Source: Polytrichum commune (lineage: Eukaryota > Streptophyta > Polytrichopsida > Polytrichales > Polytrichaceae). Taken from it: a stretch of 64,000 nt of DNA. Both the position numbers and the translations under genes were made by a program. The first letter of the stretch is position 1; every line of letters begins with the position of its first letter. Positions 11,728-24,100 of this stretch are shown here, piece after piece. The notes below the pieces were generated by a model, which made no database searches, had not been told where the DNA came from, and saw nothing but the letters and a program-made list of their open reading frames with translations. The stretch is taken from positions 1,736,001 through 1,800,000 of the forward strand of contig OX485806.1 in the NCBI GenBank assembly GCA_950295325.1. The letters are read 5' to 3'.

Positions 11728-14700
11728 ACAGACTGTGGATGGACAGAATGTACGAGGTCCAACCCTGGTTGCAGATACAGATGGAGAGCAGTACCGAAGA
11801 CATCGACATCGCCATAGACAGGACGGATTCACCTGGCCAAGGAGGACGGCAGTTGACGTGGAAAACATGGCCAGGGATGCCTTCGCTCGAGTCGACGAGA
11901 TTCACAACAACAGCGGTCAGGAAGATGACGACACAGGTATGGAAAATGGCTCAGGTGAAATTGATGGGAGGCTTGATGAGGCGAATTTGGAACATATGAT
12001 ACGTGAATCAACAGAAACAGTCTATGAAGGAGGCACTCAGAACCGTTTGCAATGCGCCATCGTTTTATTTACACTCTGCTCTCTTTACTCAGTCCCGCAC
12101 ACGTTCCTGGACGCCCTGCTCACGTGGATAGCCGGAGACCTGTTGCCAACCTCAAACAGGTTCCCCAGAATTGCCTATGAGGTGAAATCTTTGCTCATGA
12201 AATTAGGGCTGAAACATGACCAAGTCCATTGTTGCCCTGACGGTCATGTTCTCTACGAAGGCGACAATGAACATCTCACGGAGTGTCCAATATGCCATCA
12301 ACAACGATACATTCCAGGGAGCAATAATGTTCCTCGGCGTGTGGCCAGGTATTTCGATGTCATCAAACATCTGCAAAGACTGTTTAAGTGTCTACAAGTA
12401 GCACAACACATGACATGGTACGATTCCCATAGATCTCATGGTCAGTTGATGAGGTCCGTAGCTGACAGTGAGCAATGGAAGGCCATAGATCGCAACGAGC
12501 CAGAATTTGCAACAGTACCTACGAATCTTCGGCTTGGACTAGTAGGGGATGGAATTATTCCTTACAAAAACAATACTATCAAGCACTCAACTTGGGTGTT
12601 GTTGATAACAATCTACAATCTCCCTCCATGGCTACTGACGAAAAAAAATTTCATATCACTGGCTCTACTTATTCCTGGGCCGAAATCCCCCACATCTGAA
12701 AACATAGATGTATATCTAGCTCCTATAATCCGTGACTTGCTGAGACTATGGCATGGAGTCCCAGCTATAAATATGGCGAAGCCTGAGGGGAGTAGACGTT
12801 TCACGCTTAGAGCAATGTTAATTTGGACTGTGAACGACTTTCCTGCATATGGACTTCTATCAGGACAACAAGTTCATGGATATAAAGGATGCCCGTTGTG
12901 TGGTCCTGAGACTTGTGCGGAGCATGCACAACTCTTGAACAAAATGATATACCTAGGGGGGCGACGTTTTCTAGCACCAGACCACAGGTCCCGCAGGGCG
13001 AGGGCTGCATTCAATAATCACCAAGAGTGGCAGGTGGGCCCTGATAGACCAACCGGGGAAGAAGTCCTAGCATGGGGTACGGCACGGTCAACGTTTATCA
13101 CAGATGGAGGAGTTGAGAATTCGAATGCTGACCCTGCGAAATTGCATGGCGTGAAGAGGCGGAGTATATTCTTCGACCTTCCCTATTGGAAGGTACATTT
13201 TCTGGCATGACTGGATTTGATGTGGTGTCTTAGGCTGGTCGAGGAGCAAGCAATGTGTACAGAGATTGTTATATGTGTAGAGCTCCCTGGATGGAGTGAA
13301 CATAACAGTTCGGGTATGGTATGTATCGCATGGGTCATTGATTTCCTAATGCTCATGAAGACACTAATTTTGGGGACATGGGTCTGTATCTAAATATAGA
13401 CTATATTATCTAAATATAGCCTTTAGTTACCATGTTATACCCAGAGCAGTAAACCCAACTCATTACCCATGTTCGACCCCAAATATAAAAGCCTTTAGAT
13501 ACAGGCTATATTTAGATACTACAGGCTGTATCTAAATATCGACTGCATACAAATTGAGGGTTGTATGAGGTAGTTACTGCCCCTATAGTTTACCAAAATA
13601 ATTTCAGCGTTCTTAGCCATTGAAGTGCTGCTATCACTAATATTGATTCGTGGACTTGCAAACCGTACAGGACCTGCCCGTGCGCCACGTTCTGGATGTG
13701 ATGCACTGCGAAAAGAACATCTCAGAGAACATATTGAAAACAACCTTTGGTGAGAAGGACAGCCCATCTGTGCGAGCAGACATGCAAGCACGGGGTATCC
13801 GAGCACATCTCCACTTACAACCTACTGGCCCTAATCGAGATCAATTTTACATGCCTGACGCCCCGTACGTGTTGTCTGCCACAGATCAGGCCAAAGTTCT
13901 GCGTGTGCTAAAGAATTTGAGGACTCCAACAAACTATGTTGCATCCCTGCACACCAAAATTAGCAAAGGTAAATTGAGTGGTCTAAAATCACATGATTAC
14001 CATATTTTGATGCAACAAATATTGCCGCTTTGTTTCCGGAAAGTGGCTAACAAGGCTCTGGCAGGAGCGGTAATTCGTTTGAGCAGGGTTTTTAGAAAGT
14101 TGTGCGCCAAAACAATTAATAGGGCCGAGAAACAACAAATGCTTGCAGATTGTGCAGAGACGATGTGCATGCTTGAAAAAGAAATGCCCCCATCATTTTT
14201 TGACATCATGTCACACTTGCCATATCATCTGGTAGAAGAGGCATTCTTGTGCGGACCAGTCCACACTAGATGGATGTACCCTTATGAGAGATATTTTAAG
14301 ACAGTGAAAGGTTATGTGAGAAACTTGGCGAAACCATAAGGAAGCATTGCCCAAGGGTACCAAGTAGAACAGGCTCTAGGTTTTATTACAGAGTACATGT
14401 CGGAGTACAATGTCACGACACGTAGGGTATGGGATGACAAAGAGGAGCCGTCGATGGTGGACGAAATTTTAGAGGGCAAAGGTAAACCTAAACTTTTGTC
14501 AGAGGAATTAAGAAGTGCAATGCATGATTTTGTGTTGGACAACTCAGCACACGTCGAGCCATATCGACTGTAAGTTTTGCACTCACATTCTTGATTTCTC
14601 AATTTCAGCAACATGCCGTATTCATTGAATATTATTATATATGAGGGGGTTGCATGTCTGCCATACTAGGGAGAAAACCAGGGATCCACATCAGCTCATG

Positions 14701-15388
14701 GAGATGTATTTTTGACACAAGTATTGAAACTCAGATTTGGTAGCGAGATTTGTGGATATTGAGTACGTTTTAACCTTTAATGACGAAGGAACCTGGATGA
14801 TATCCTTGGATTAAAATTTTTAATGAGTAATGAAGTTTAATGTATCCCTCCAAGTCCCAGAGCAAACGCCTCATATTAAAAAAATCTAGAATTTTGATAA
14901 CACTATTTTTATATTTGTGTAAATTGAAGTTATGAATTTGGTCCGAGATAATGTTGTAAATTCTGGAATACTGAACCATGGTGGTGCGAAACAGCCGGTA
15001 TGAGGAGCTGTGGCAAGAAAGGACAAACGCACGGGCTGCATTCCGTGGCAGCCATCCTCGGAGAAATGGGAGGAGAGTGATATCGTATCCAGAGGAATTG
15101 CAGGTGATGCCCTCATTGGCAGAATGGTTTCGCACGGAGATTGAAGCCCGGAAACAAGAAGGGTCATCGATTCCAGAGGATGTTGAAGACTCATCAATAC
15201 TACCATCATTGCAGGCTCAGAGGTTCAAAAGCATGTACGCATACGGGTACCACTACAGGGTGAAAAGCGCGGAGGAAAGCATTACGAAAACCTGTGACTC
15301 AGGGGTTGCTGCGTTTTTCCGTCGCCCATGCAGGTCGGGGAGGCGGGATGAACACGTTGTTGATGCGAACTTGGAATACATTGGCCAA

Positions 15389-15391
15389 ATA
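15389..15391. repeat. Target-site duplication ATA, left copy
   Basis: This is the last base triplet of the interrupted exon. The identical triplet follows the insertion at 16660-16662. Confidence 0.7.
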
Positions 15392-15711
15392 CACTACTAG
15401 AAAATCATGACCAAATCAACAAAAAATAAACAGATCTTTGTCGATCCGGGCACTGCAATGACCGATTTCACTGATTTTTGAATTTTTGTAAAAATCAACA
15501 GTTTACTGCCTACATTTTTGTTGATTAGAATAGTACAATGACCAAATCAACAAAATTTTAGTAAATGTGAAATCTTTTTTGAATCTTTTTTTAATATTCT
15601 AGGATCTATTGGAATATTGTAAAATCTTTTTAATTTTTTGCAATTTATGGACTTGTAAGTGTATGGGTATGGAAATAATTACGAATTCAAAGGTGTTTAA
15701 ATATTATAAAT

Positions 15712-16206
15712 ATTATATTAGTTGATAGTTAATAATATATATATTAATATGTATAATATGTATATAATATATGTAACATATAATATATATATGTATGTAT
15801 ATATGTATATATATGTCTGTATATATGTCTGTATATGTATGTATATATGTATATATATAATATATGTAACATATATGCATATAATATATGTAAAATATAT
15901 GTATACAATATATGTAACATGTATGTATATAATATATAATATATAAATATGTATACATTTATAGTAAATATATACAGTATATATTTACTGTAATTATATA
16001 CAGTATATATTTACTGTAATTATATACAGTATATATTTACTGTAATTATATACAGTATATATTTACTGTAATTATATACTGTAATTATTTACTGTATATA
16101 TTTACTGTAATTATATACTGTATATATTTACTGTAATTATATACTGTAATTATTTACTGTAATTATTTACTGTAATTATTTACTGTATATATTTACTGTA
16201 ATTATA
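15712..16206. repeat. AT-rich tandem repeats in the small CACTA element
   Basis: The first part (to about 15960) is built of ATATGTA-like steps. The second (about 15968-16206) is a roughly 26-bp unit, TATACAGTATATATTTACTG, in several copies that shorten toward the end. ORFs here are artefacts of the repeat. Confidence 0.75.
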
Positions 16207-16282
16207 TACATCAAGTAGGTAGTAAAGAGAAATTAATGGCCTTATTCTAGAAAGGTTTAAAACACTCAGTTTATATCATGTG

Positions 16283-16510
16283 TGATGTGATGACCTAGTG
16301 GTTAAGGCACATGTGTGGGTATCACTAGGTGCAAGGTTTGATTCCCGTGGCCGACACCTTCGGCCTTGGCCTTGCCACCTATGTGAGTGGTAGGTAGTCT
16401 ATACTTGTAGGTGAGGTATATGTTGAGGGTTACTTGGGAGGGGTTAGGAATTGCAGATCTGACATTTATTCATTTTTTATTTTTTAATGTTATATATATA
16501 TATATATATA
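16283..16510 (+). mobile_element. tRNA-derived SINE-like sequence
   Basis: Pol III promoter boxes are visible: an A box TAGTGGTTAAGGC (16296-16308) and a B box GGTTTGATTCCC (16335-16346), about 26 bases apart, in tRNA-like surroundings. The sequence ends in a TA-repeat and T/A-rich tail near 16490-16530. I did not find clear target duplications, so the borders are approximate. It does not fold into an obvious intact tRNA, so a true tRNA gene is unlikely. Confidence 0.5.
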
Positions 16511-16659
16511 ATAAGTTTTTTTTAAAAAATATTTTTGTGACCATATCAACAGAAAAAATCAACAAAATTGTGTTACATCATGTCCAGGTCAACGCGTCCT
16601 AAGTAACAACCGCGACCAACGCCTTTCTGTTGATCCGGACGCAAAATTTTCTACTAGTG

Positions 16660-16662
16660 ATA
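16660..16662. repeat. Target-site duplication ATA, right copy
   Basis: This matches 15389-15391. After it the DUF4216 frame continues (TTGGAGATTGTGGAG). Confidence 0.7.
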
Positions 16663-17148
16663 TTGGAGATTGTGGAGCTCAATTATGGACGTCACTGCAC
16701 GGTGTTGTTGGTGTGCGACTGGGTGAAGGCGAACTACATGGGAAGGAATGCCACAGTGAAAAAAGATGAATGGGGTTTTACAATGGCTAATTTTAACGTG
16801 ATGGTCCCATTCGGTTACGAATCATTTGCTTTCCCCATTCATTGTGACCAAGTGTTTTTCTCGGATGTGGAAGACGAGCCAGGCTGGAAAGTTGTGTTGC
16901 GAACAGAGGTTCGGGGACGTAGAATTGACCATGACACCGAGGAAGACGATGGTATCCCCATGTTTGCCATGGGGTCAGATGTTGATTTTGCAGGACTACG
17001 GGCACTAGATGTAATACCTGAGACACATCCCGATCCTCTCCCAACAGGCAGAAACATTCGATTGAATGAAATTCTAAATGAGGTTCTGGGAGAACCGACA
17101 TTAGTAAATGACAGAGATGTAGGCGAATCGTCTGAAGATGGCGAATGA

Positions 17149-18075
17149 TCATGTTTCTTTTTTATATGCAGGGACTGCTTGTTATATGTGACAGTGAGGC
17201 AAGTGCAAAGTAAAAAGATTGGAAAGTAGGCAGGCAGGTGTTGCACGTCATCACCGTAGTGCTAGTGGGTATTAGGGGTACATGGTTGTTCACCTACCTA
17301 GGAGTAAATTAGATTTATGCTGCCAATATATGTTGCACATATTTGGGTTGTAAGGATAGTCACAGGTATGACAGTAGATATTACAGCACTGAACGCGTGA
17401 TGTTTAAATAATGTATGAAAGCAAAGACAGTTTACCTTCATGTGTGACCCTTCCTGCCCAATAGTTTACAGGCCCTCAGGAGAGTGTGAAAATTTTAAGA
17501 GGTGGTCAGTTTTTAACACTTCGCATGTGGAGTGTATTCCTTTAAAGCAATACAATATTGTAGGGCTTTGTAATTCTGAAGTGCATTTGCAGGCGACGTC
17601 TGAACCCATTTGGGTGGAAGCACTTTAACTGCTAACAGGGGAGGTAGATCCTGCACATATTGCGACACTCCATTTTATTTAGAGGATACATAGTGAGAAC
17701 AAATTATCCTGAGGATGAGAATTTTCATGTTACTGTGTTGTTGATAGATTTGTAATGAAAATAAAATGTCAGACAGTATGTGGCAAAGTTTTTTATTGGT
17801 ACGTAAGCCCCTACCAAATACCACCTTTCGGGTCCCTAATTATCCATTTAAATAAATATCCTATATCGATTAGCCAGCTGTCATACATGTAGATCATTGA
17901 ATTGCGTACAGGACAGTAAACCAACCCAAATTGCAATGTTCATAATTGCCACCGTACAGTACTGACACACGACCATTGCCATGTCATCACGTTCATGCAA
18001 TCAGCTACCTCGTGACACAAGCATCAAAGTCAACAAAAACTAGGTAGGTACTGTACACCGTATAACAAGGATTTG
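17149..18075. other. 3' flank of the CACTA transposase gene, no gene recognised
   Basis: This is AT-rich sequence between the transposase stop codon and the subterminal repeats. I see no convincing ORF or RNA gene. Confidence 0.5.
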
Positions 18076-18163
18076 TGGAAGAAACCAACTTCTGACCGCA
18101 ACTGCCCGAAACAACAGAAATTTGTTGAATTTCTGTTGATCTGGTCGCAATTTTCTAGTAGTG
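18076..18163. repeat. CACTA right terminal and subterminal repeats
   Basis: The end is TTTTCTAGTAGTG. Inside it lies an inverted repeat, CAACAGAAATT...AATTTCTGTTG (about 18112-18138, 5-base loop). The GATC(A/T)ACAGAAA subterminal word recurs in the nested small element. Such words are the usual binding sites of CACTA accessory proteins. Confidence 0.7.
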
Positions 18164-19608
18164 ATAACTTACACACATATCCAAAAACAACAAAAAGATT
18201 AAATTCAAGTGTCAAGGGGCGACCCCTCAAGCCTAGTAGAAATACATTCATAGCTTACACACATATTCAAAAAGAACAAGAAGAGGAGAATCTGGTGTCA
18301 AGGGCCGATCCCTCAAGCCTAGTAGAAATACATTCATAGCTTACACACATATTCAAAAAGAACAAGAAGATTAGAATCTGGTGTCAAGGGCGGACCCCTC
18401 AAGCCTAGAAGAATTACATTCATACCTAACACACATATTCAAAAACAAGAAGAAAAGGAGGATTTGGTGTCAAGGGCGGACCCCTCAAGCCTAGTAGAAT
18501 TACATTCATAGCTTACACACATATCCAAAAACAACAAAAAGATTAAATTCAAGTGAGGGCCGACCCCTCAAGCCTAGTAAAAATACATTCATAACTTACA
18601 CACATATTCAGAAACAACAAGAAGAGGAGAATCTCGTGTCAAGGGCGGACCCCTCTAGCCTAGTAGAAATACATTCATATTATACACACATATTCAAAAA
18701 CAACAAGAAGACGAGAATCTGGTGTCAAGGGCGGACCCCTCAAGCCTAGTAGAATTACATTCATACCTAACAAACATATTCAAAAAGAACAAGAAGAGGA
18801 GAATCTGGTGTCAAGGGCCGACCCCTCTAGCTTAGTAGAAATACATTCATATTATACACACATATTGAAAAACAACAAGAAGAGGAGAATCGGGTGTCAA
18901 GGGCCGACCCCTCTAGCCTACTAGAAATACATTCATAGGTTACACACATATTCAAAAACAATAAGAATATTAGAATCTCGTGTCAAGGGCGGACCCCTCA
19001 AGCCTAGAAGAATTACATTCATACCTAACACACATATTCAAAAACAACAAGAAGAGGAGAATCAGGTGTCAAGGGCCGACCCCTCTAGCCTAGAAGAAAT
19101 ACATTCATATTATACACACATATTCAAAAACAACAAGAAGAGGAGAATCTGGTGTCAAGGGCCGACCCCTCTAGCCTAGTAGAAATACATTCATATTATA
19201 CACACATATTCAAAAACAACAAGAAGAGGAGAATCTGGTGTCAAGGGCGGACCCCTCAAGGCTAGTAGAAATACATTCATAGCTTACACAGATATTCAAA
19301 AAGAACAAGAAGAGGAGAATCTGGTGTCAAGGGCCGACCCCTCAAGCCTAGTAGAAATACATTCATAGCTTACACACATATTCAGAAACAACAAGACGAG
19401 GAGAATCTCGTGTCAAGGGCTGACCCCTCAAGCCTAGTAGAAATACATTCATAGCTTACACACATATTCAGAAACAACAAGAAAAGGAGAGTGTCGTGTC
19501 AAGTGCGGACCCCTCAAGCCAAATACAATTACAGTCATAGCTTACACACATATCCAAAAACAACAAAAAGATTAAATTCAAGTGTCAAGGGCCGACCCCT
19601 CAAGCCTA
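18164..19608. repeat. 86-bp satellite array, left block (about 17 copies)
   Basis: The unit is about 86 bp. It contains AGCCTAGTAGAAATACATTC, then ATAGCTTACACACATATTCA, then AACAACAAGAAGAGGAGAAT, then GTGTCAAGGG, then CCGACCCCTCA. Two main variants alternate: one with AGAAGAGGAGAATCTGG and one with AAAAGATTAAATTCAAG. ORFs in it come from the repeat period (86 is not a multiple of 3, so frames drift). The block is cut on the left by the CACTA element and on the right by a solo LTR. Confidence 0.95.
19604..19608. repeat. Target-site duplication GCCTA, left copy
   Basis: GCCTA is part of the satellite unit and is repeated at 21134-21138, exactly across the LTR insertion. Confidence 0.85.
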
Positions 19609-21133
19609 TGTGAGGCCAAATCCACCACCCTTAAGCGTCCTAGTCCGGGTGATGGCTTTTAGAATCACACGTATCTCTGACAACCTTGAACCATGTACAA
19701 AGAACGCATATTGTTTTCACTCATCGTGCTTTATTAATGTTAGCCTCTTGGCTTGTGCTAGAGGTGGCCTTCTCAAGAGTCCACCCCGCGGCTTTAGCCA
19801 CACATGCCCTTAAGGACATTCCCCTTGCTCGTTTAACCTTCACTTCTTTTTTTCTTGTCATCGCAAGAGTCTTCCACCTTCTCCATTAATAATGCAAGTG
19901 AGTTATTTTGACCGGGAGCTTCAAGTGTTGAAAAACACTTTACTCAACGGCTACACACACTCATACCATCCCACACGTAGCACAACTAGCCTAATAGGTC
20001 TAACTATTTATCCACCCCTAAAGTGGTCTAATGTAATCTAGTTTTTTTATATGCTAACACCCACTAATTGGGTGTAGCCTTGCTAACCCCTAATTATCAT
20101 TAATGATAGTTTGTTGTTAAGCAACTCCAAGCCAGTTGGCCGAGGCCGTTGCTGCCTAGTAACCAGAACTCCACCAGTTGGCCGAGGCCGTCGCTGCCTA
20201 GTAACCAGAACTCCACCAGTTGGCCGAGGCCGTCACTGCCTAGTAACCAGAACTCCACCAGTTGGCCGAGGCCGTCGCTGCCTAGTAACCAGAACTCCAC
20301 CAGTTGGCCAAGGCCTTGCTGCCGAGTAACCCGAACTCCACCAGTTGGCCAAGGCCTTGCTGCCTAGTAACCAGAACTCCACCAGTTGGCCGAGGCCTTC
20401 AATTACCCGAATGGGTAACCCCCTACTAGTTGCGCCTTAACACAACCACCTTCATTCACTAACCAAATGTTTTCTAAGTTTCTCTTACTCTCTCCTTTCC
20501 CTTGCTCCTAATGAACTAATCTAACACACTAGTTTCACTAACTACTAACTAATCAACACATGCAACCCTACTCCTAAGAGCTCACTCACTTGGGAGGTAT
20601 TGAGAGAGAGAGTTATCCAATTAACTTCACTAAAAACTAATCATCCACACACGTGGCTCAAGCTCTTAAGAGCTTGCTCCCTAGAGAGCACTTGATGGAG
20701 AGAGAGGCAAATGAGAGAAAAAACACCTTAAGTAGCAAAGAGGAAGAGAGGGAGAGAGGGAGAGAGAGGTGAGGATAGGGTGAGAGGATTAGCACCTCCA
20801 ATCACAATCCTTTAACCCTCTCCTCCAAAGTAGGGACTAATCCCCATCCACCAAGCTTCCTTCTTCCTAAACTACCAAGGTGGATCCAAAAGTGGGCATT
20901 TAACCCGCGGAGCTCACCTTGCTTCACCTTACCCCCCACTCACATAATCAAGGCATCCTCTTATTGAAATCAAACCTTGAAATAACTACACAACACATTC
21001 TAATGCCTAAAGTTAAATCCACACCACACTTCACTATTTTTATGTTTTGTGAACAATCATAACACATCAAAGTCGAACTAAAATTGGTTTCGAAGAGTTA
21101 ATCACCACATGTGGGCACCATTTTGGGCTCACA
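19609..21133. mobile_element. Solo LTR inserted in the satellite, 1,525 bp
   Basis: It starts TGTGAGGCCAAA and ends TTTGGGCTCACA (6-bp inverted tips TGTGAG/CTCACA). Perfect 5-bp duplications GCCTA flank it, and the satellite continues in register. No coding region was found. A homologous LTR lies in reverse orientation at 43787-45751: both share TGTGAGGCCAAA...CCACCCTTAAGCGTCC at one end and GTGGGCACC...TTTTGGGCTCACA at the other. It carries a 42-bp minisatellite. Confidence 0.9.
20132..20400. repeat. 42-bp minisatellite inside solo LTR (about 6.4 copies)
   Basis: The unit begins CCAGTTGGCCGAGGCC, then GTCGCTGCCTAGTAACCAGA, then ACTCCA. The last copies vary (GGCCAAGGCCTTGCTGC). The short ORFs here are repeat artefacts. 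Confidence 0.9.
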
Positions 21134-24100
21134 GCCTAGTAGAAATACATTCATAGCTTACACACATATTCAAAAAGAACAAGAAGAGGAGAATCTGGTG
21201 TCAAGGTCGGACCCCTCAAGCCTAGTAGAAATACATTCATATTATACACACATATTCAAAAACAACAAGAAGAAGAGAATCGGGTGTCAAGTGCCGACCC
21301 CTCAAGCCTAGTAGAGATACATACATATTATACACACATATTCAAAAACAACAAGAAGAGGAGAATCTGGTGTCAAGGACCGACCCCTCAAGCCTAATAG
21401 AATTACATTCATATTATACACACATATTCAAAAAAAATAAAGAGAGGAGAATCTCGTCTCAAGGGGCGACCCCTCTAACCTAGTAGAAATATATTCATAT
21501 TATACACACATATTCAAAACCAACAAGAAGAGGAGAATCTGGTGTCAAGGGCCGACCCCTCAAGCCTAGTAGATATACATACATATTATACAGACATATC
21601 CAAAAACAACAAGAAGAGGAGAATCTGGTGTCAGGGGCCGACCTTTCAAGCGTAGTAGAATTATATTCACAGCTTACACACATATTCAGAAACAACAAGA
21701 AGAGGAGAATCTCGTGTCAAGGACGGACCCCTCAAGCCTAGGTGAATTACATTCATAGCTTACACACATATCCAAAAATAACAAAAAGATTAAATTCAAG
21801 TGTCAAGGGCGGACCCTTCAAGCCTAGTAGAAATACATTCATGGCTTACACACATATTCAGAAACAACAAGAAAAGGAGAATGTCGTGTCAAGGGCGGAC
21901 CCCTCAAGCCAAGTACAATTACATTCATAGCTTACACACATATCCAAAAACAACAAAAAGATTAAATTCAAGTGTCAAGGGCCGACCCCTCAAGCCTAGT
22001 AGAAATACATTCATAGCTTACACACATATTCATAAACAACAAGAAGAGGAGAATCTAGTGTCAAGGGCGGACCCCTCAAGCCAAGTACAATTACATTCAT
22101 AGCTTACACACATATCCCAAAACAACAAAAAGATTAAATTCAAGTGTCAAGGGGCGACCCCTCAAGCCTAGTAGAAATACATTCATAGCTTACACACATA
22201 TTCAAAAAGAACAAGAAGAGGAGAATCTGGTGTCAAGGGCCGACCCCTCAAGCCTAGTAGAAATACATTCATATTATACACACATATTCAAAAACAACAA
22301 GAAGAGGAGAATCTGGTGTCAAGGGCCGACCCCTCAAGCCTAGTAGAAATACATTCATAGCTTACACACATATTCAAAAACAACAAGAAGATTAGAATCT
22401 AGTGTCAAGGGCGGACCCCTCAAGCCTAGAAGAATTACATTCATACCTAACACACATATTCAAAAACAACAAGAAGAGGAGAATCTGGTGTCAAGGGCCG
22501 ACCCTTCTAGACTAGTAGAGATACATTCATATTATACACACATATTCAAAAACAACAAGAAGAGGAGAATTTGGTGTCAAGGGCGGACCCCTCAAGCCTA
22601 GTAGAATTACATTCATAGCTTACACACATATCCAAAACAACAAAAAGATTAAATTCAAGTGAGGGCCGACCCCTCAAGCCTAGTAGAAATACATTCATAG
22701 CTTACACACATATTCAGAAACAACAAGAAGAGGAGAATCTGGTGTCAAGGGCCGACCCCTCTAGCCTAGTCGAAATACATTCATATTATACACACATATT
22801 CAAAAACAACAAGAAGAGGAGAATCTGGTGTTAAGGGCCGACCCCTCTAGCCTAGTAGAAATACATTCATATTATACACACATATTCAAAAACAACAAGA
22901 AGAGGAGAATCTGGTGTCAAGGGCCGACCCCTCTAGCCTAGTAGAAATACATTCATATTATACACACATATTCAAGAACAACAAGAAGAGGAGAATCTGG
23001 TGTCAAGGGCGGACCCCTCAAGCCTAGTAGAAATACATTCATAGCTTACACACATATTCAAAAACAACAAGAAGAGGACAATCTGGTGTCAAGGGCCGAC
23101 CCCTCAAGCCTAGTAGAGATACATTCATATTATACACACATATTCAAAAACAACAAGAAGAGGAGAATTTGGTGTCAAGAGCGGACCCCTCAAGCCTAGT
23201 AGAATTACATTCATAGCTTACACACATATCCAAAAACAACAAAAAGATTAAATTCAAGTGAGGGCCGACCCCTCAAGCCTAGTAGAAATACATTCATAGC
23301 TTACACACATATTCATAAACAACAAGAAGAGGAGAATCTCGTGTGAAGGCGGACCCCTCAAGCCAAGTAGAACTACATTCATAGCTTACACACATATCCA
23401 AAAACAACAAAAAGATTAAATTCAAGTGTCAAGGGCCGACCCCTCAAGCCTAGTAGAAATACATTCATAACTTACACACATATTCAAAAAGAACAAGAAG
23501 ACGAGAATCTGGTGTCAAGGGCCGACCCCTCAAGCCTAGTAGAAATACATTCATATTATACACACATATTCAAAAACAACAAGAAGAGGAGAATCTGGTG
23601 GCATGGGCGGACCCCTCAAGCCTAGTAGAATTACATTCATAGCTTACACACATATCCAAAAACAACAAAAAGATTAAATTGAAGTGTCAAGGGCCGACCC
23701 CTCAAGCCTAGGAGAAATACATCCATAGCTTACACACATATTCAGAAACACAAGAAAAGGAGGATGTCTTGTCAAGGGCGGACCCCTCAAGCGTAGTAGA
23801 AATACATTCATATTATACACACATATTCAAAAACAACAAGAAAAGGAGAATCTGGTGTCAAGGGCGGACCCCTCAAGCCTAGTAGAAATACATTCATAGC
23901 TTACACACATATTCAAAAACAACAAGAGGAGGAGAATCTGGTGTCAAGGGCCGACCCCTCAAGCCTAGTAGAGATACATTCATATTATACACACATATTC
24001 AAAAACAACAACAAGAGGAGAATTTGGTGTCAAGGGCCGACCCCTCAAGCCTAGTAGAATTACATTCATAGCTTACACACATATCCAAAAACAACAAAAA

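Larger units (their letters stand above)
15392..16659. mobile_element. Non-autonomous CACTA element (MITE-like), 1,268 bp
   Basis: The left end is CACTACTAGAAAAT. The right end read in reverse is CACTAGTAGAAAAT, so the terminal repeat is 14 bp with one mismatch. The 3-bp duplication ATA flanks it, as expected for CACTA elements. Just inside the right end, TTTCTGTTGATCCGG closely matches the subterminal sequence of the host element near 18130 (TTTCTGTTGATCTGG), so it is probably mobilised by the same transposase family. It has no ORF of its own. Inside are a 0.5-kb AT-rich tandem block and a tRNA-derived SINE-like piece. Confidence 0.85.
8590..17148 (+). pseudogene. CACTA (En/Spm) transposase, Transposase_21 + DUF4218 + DUF4216, interrupted
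   Basis: This is the TNP2-like DDE transposase that cuts and moves CACTA elements. The main exon (about 11728-13192) holds ESTETVYEGG, the CPICHQQRY zinc cluster, VGDG (Asp codon at 12548), NDFPAYG (Asp at 12836) and DLPYWK. An intron at 13193-13670 joins it in frame to DLPVRHVLDVMHCEKN (13671-14569, DUF4218). A second intron (14570-14995 border) leads to the next exon, from 14995. The DUF4216 block continues after 16662 as EIVELNYGRHC and ends at the stop 17146-17148. Damage: TGA at 8642, TAA at 14337 (just after RNLAKP, with the same frame open for another 230 bases), an LTR insertion at 8885-11722 and a 1,268-bp CACTA insertion at 15392-16659. The frame is otherwise kept, so inactivation is fairly recent. 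The true start codon is not identified. Confidence 0.8.
1..18163 (+). mobile_element. Large CACTA (En/Spm-type) transposon, left end outside window
   Basis: The right end is readable. The bases closing at 18163 are the reverse complement of CACTACTAGAAAATT, the usual CACTA terminal repeat. The next bases, ATAACTTACACAC, continue a satellite unit in mid-unit (consensus CATTCATAGCTTACAC), so the element was inserted into the 86-bp satellite that follows. No satellite and no left terminus can be found down to base 1, so the left end probably lies outside the window and the element exceeds 18 kb. It carries two divergent genes: a Transposase_24-like gene on the minus strand and the Transposase_21-type gene on the plus strand. 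Two later insertions sit inside it. A deletion that removed the left end is an alternative explanation. Confidence 0.65.

Noticed and set aside
15713..15958. Tyr/Ile-rich ORFs on both strands
   Set aside because: AT-rich simple repeat inside the small CACTA element.
16283..16360. A tRNA gene
   Set aside because: Pol III boxes are present but I could not pair a full cloverleaf; it fits a SINE head better.
20100..20367. Overlapping ORFs on both strands
   Set aside because: Generated by the 42-bp minisatellite in the solo LTR.
21800..22102. 100-aa ORF with repeated SRADPSSLVEIHS segments
   Set aside because: Produced by the 86-bp satellite; it has no conserved frame across units.
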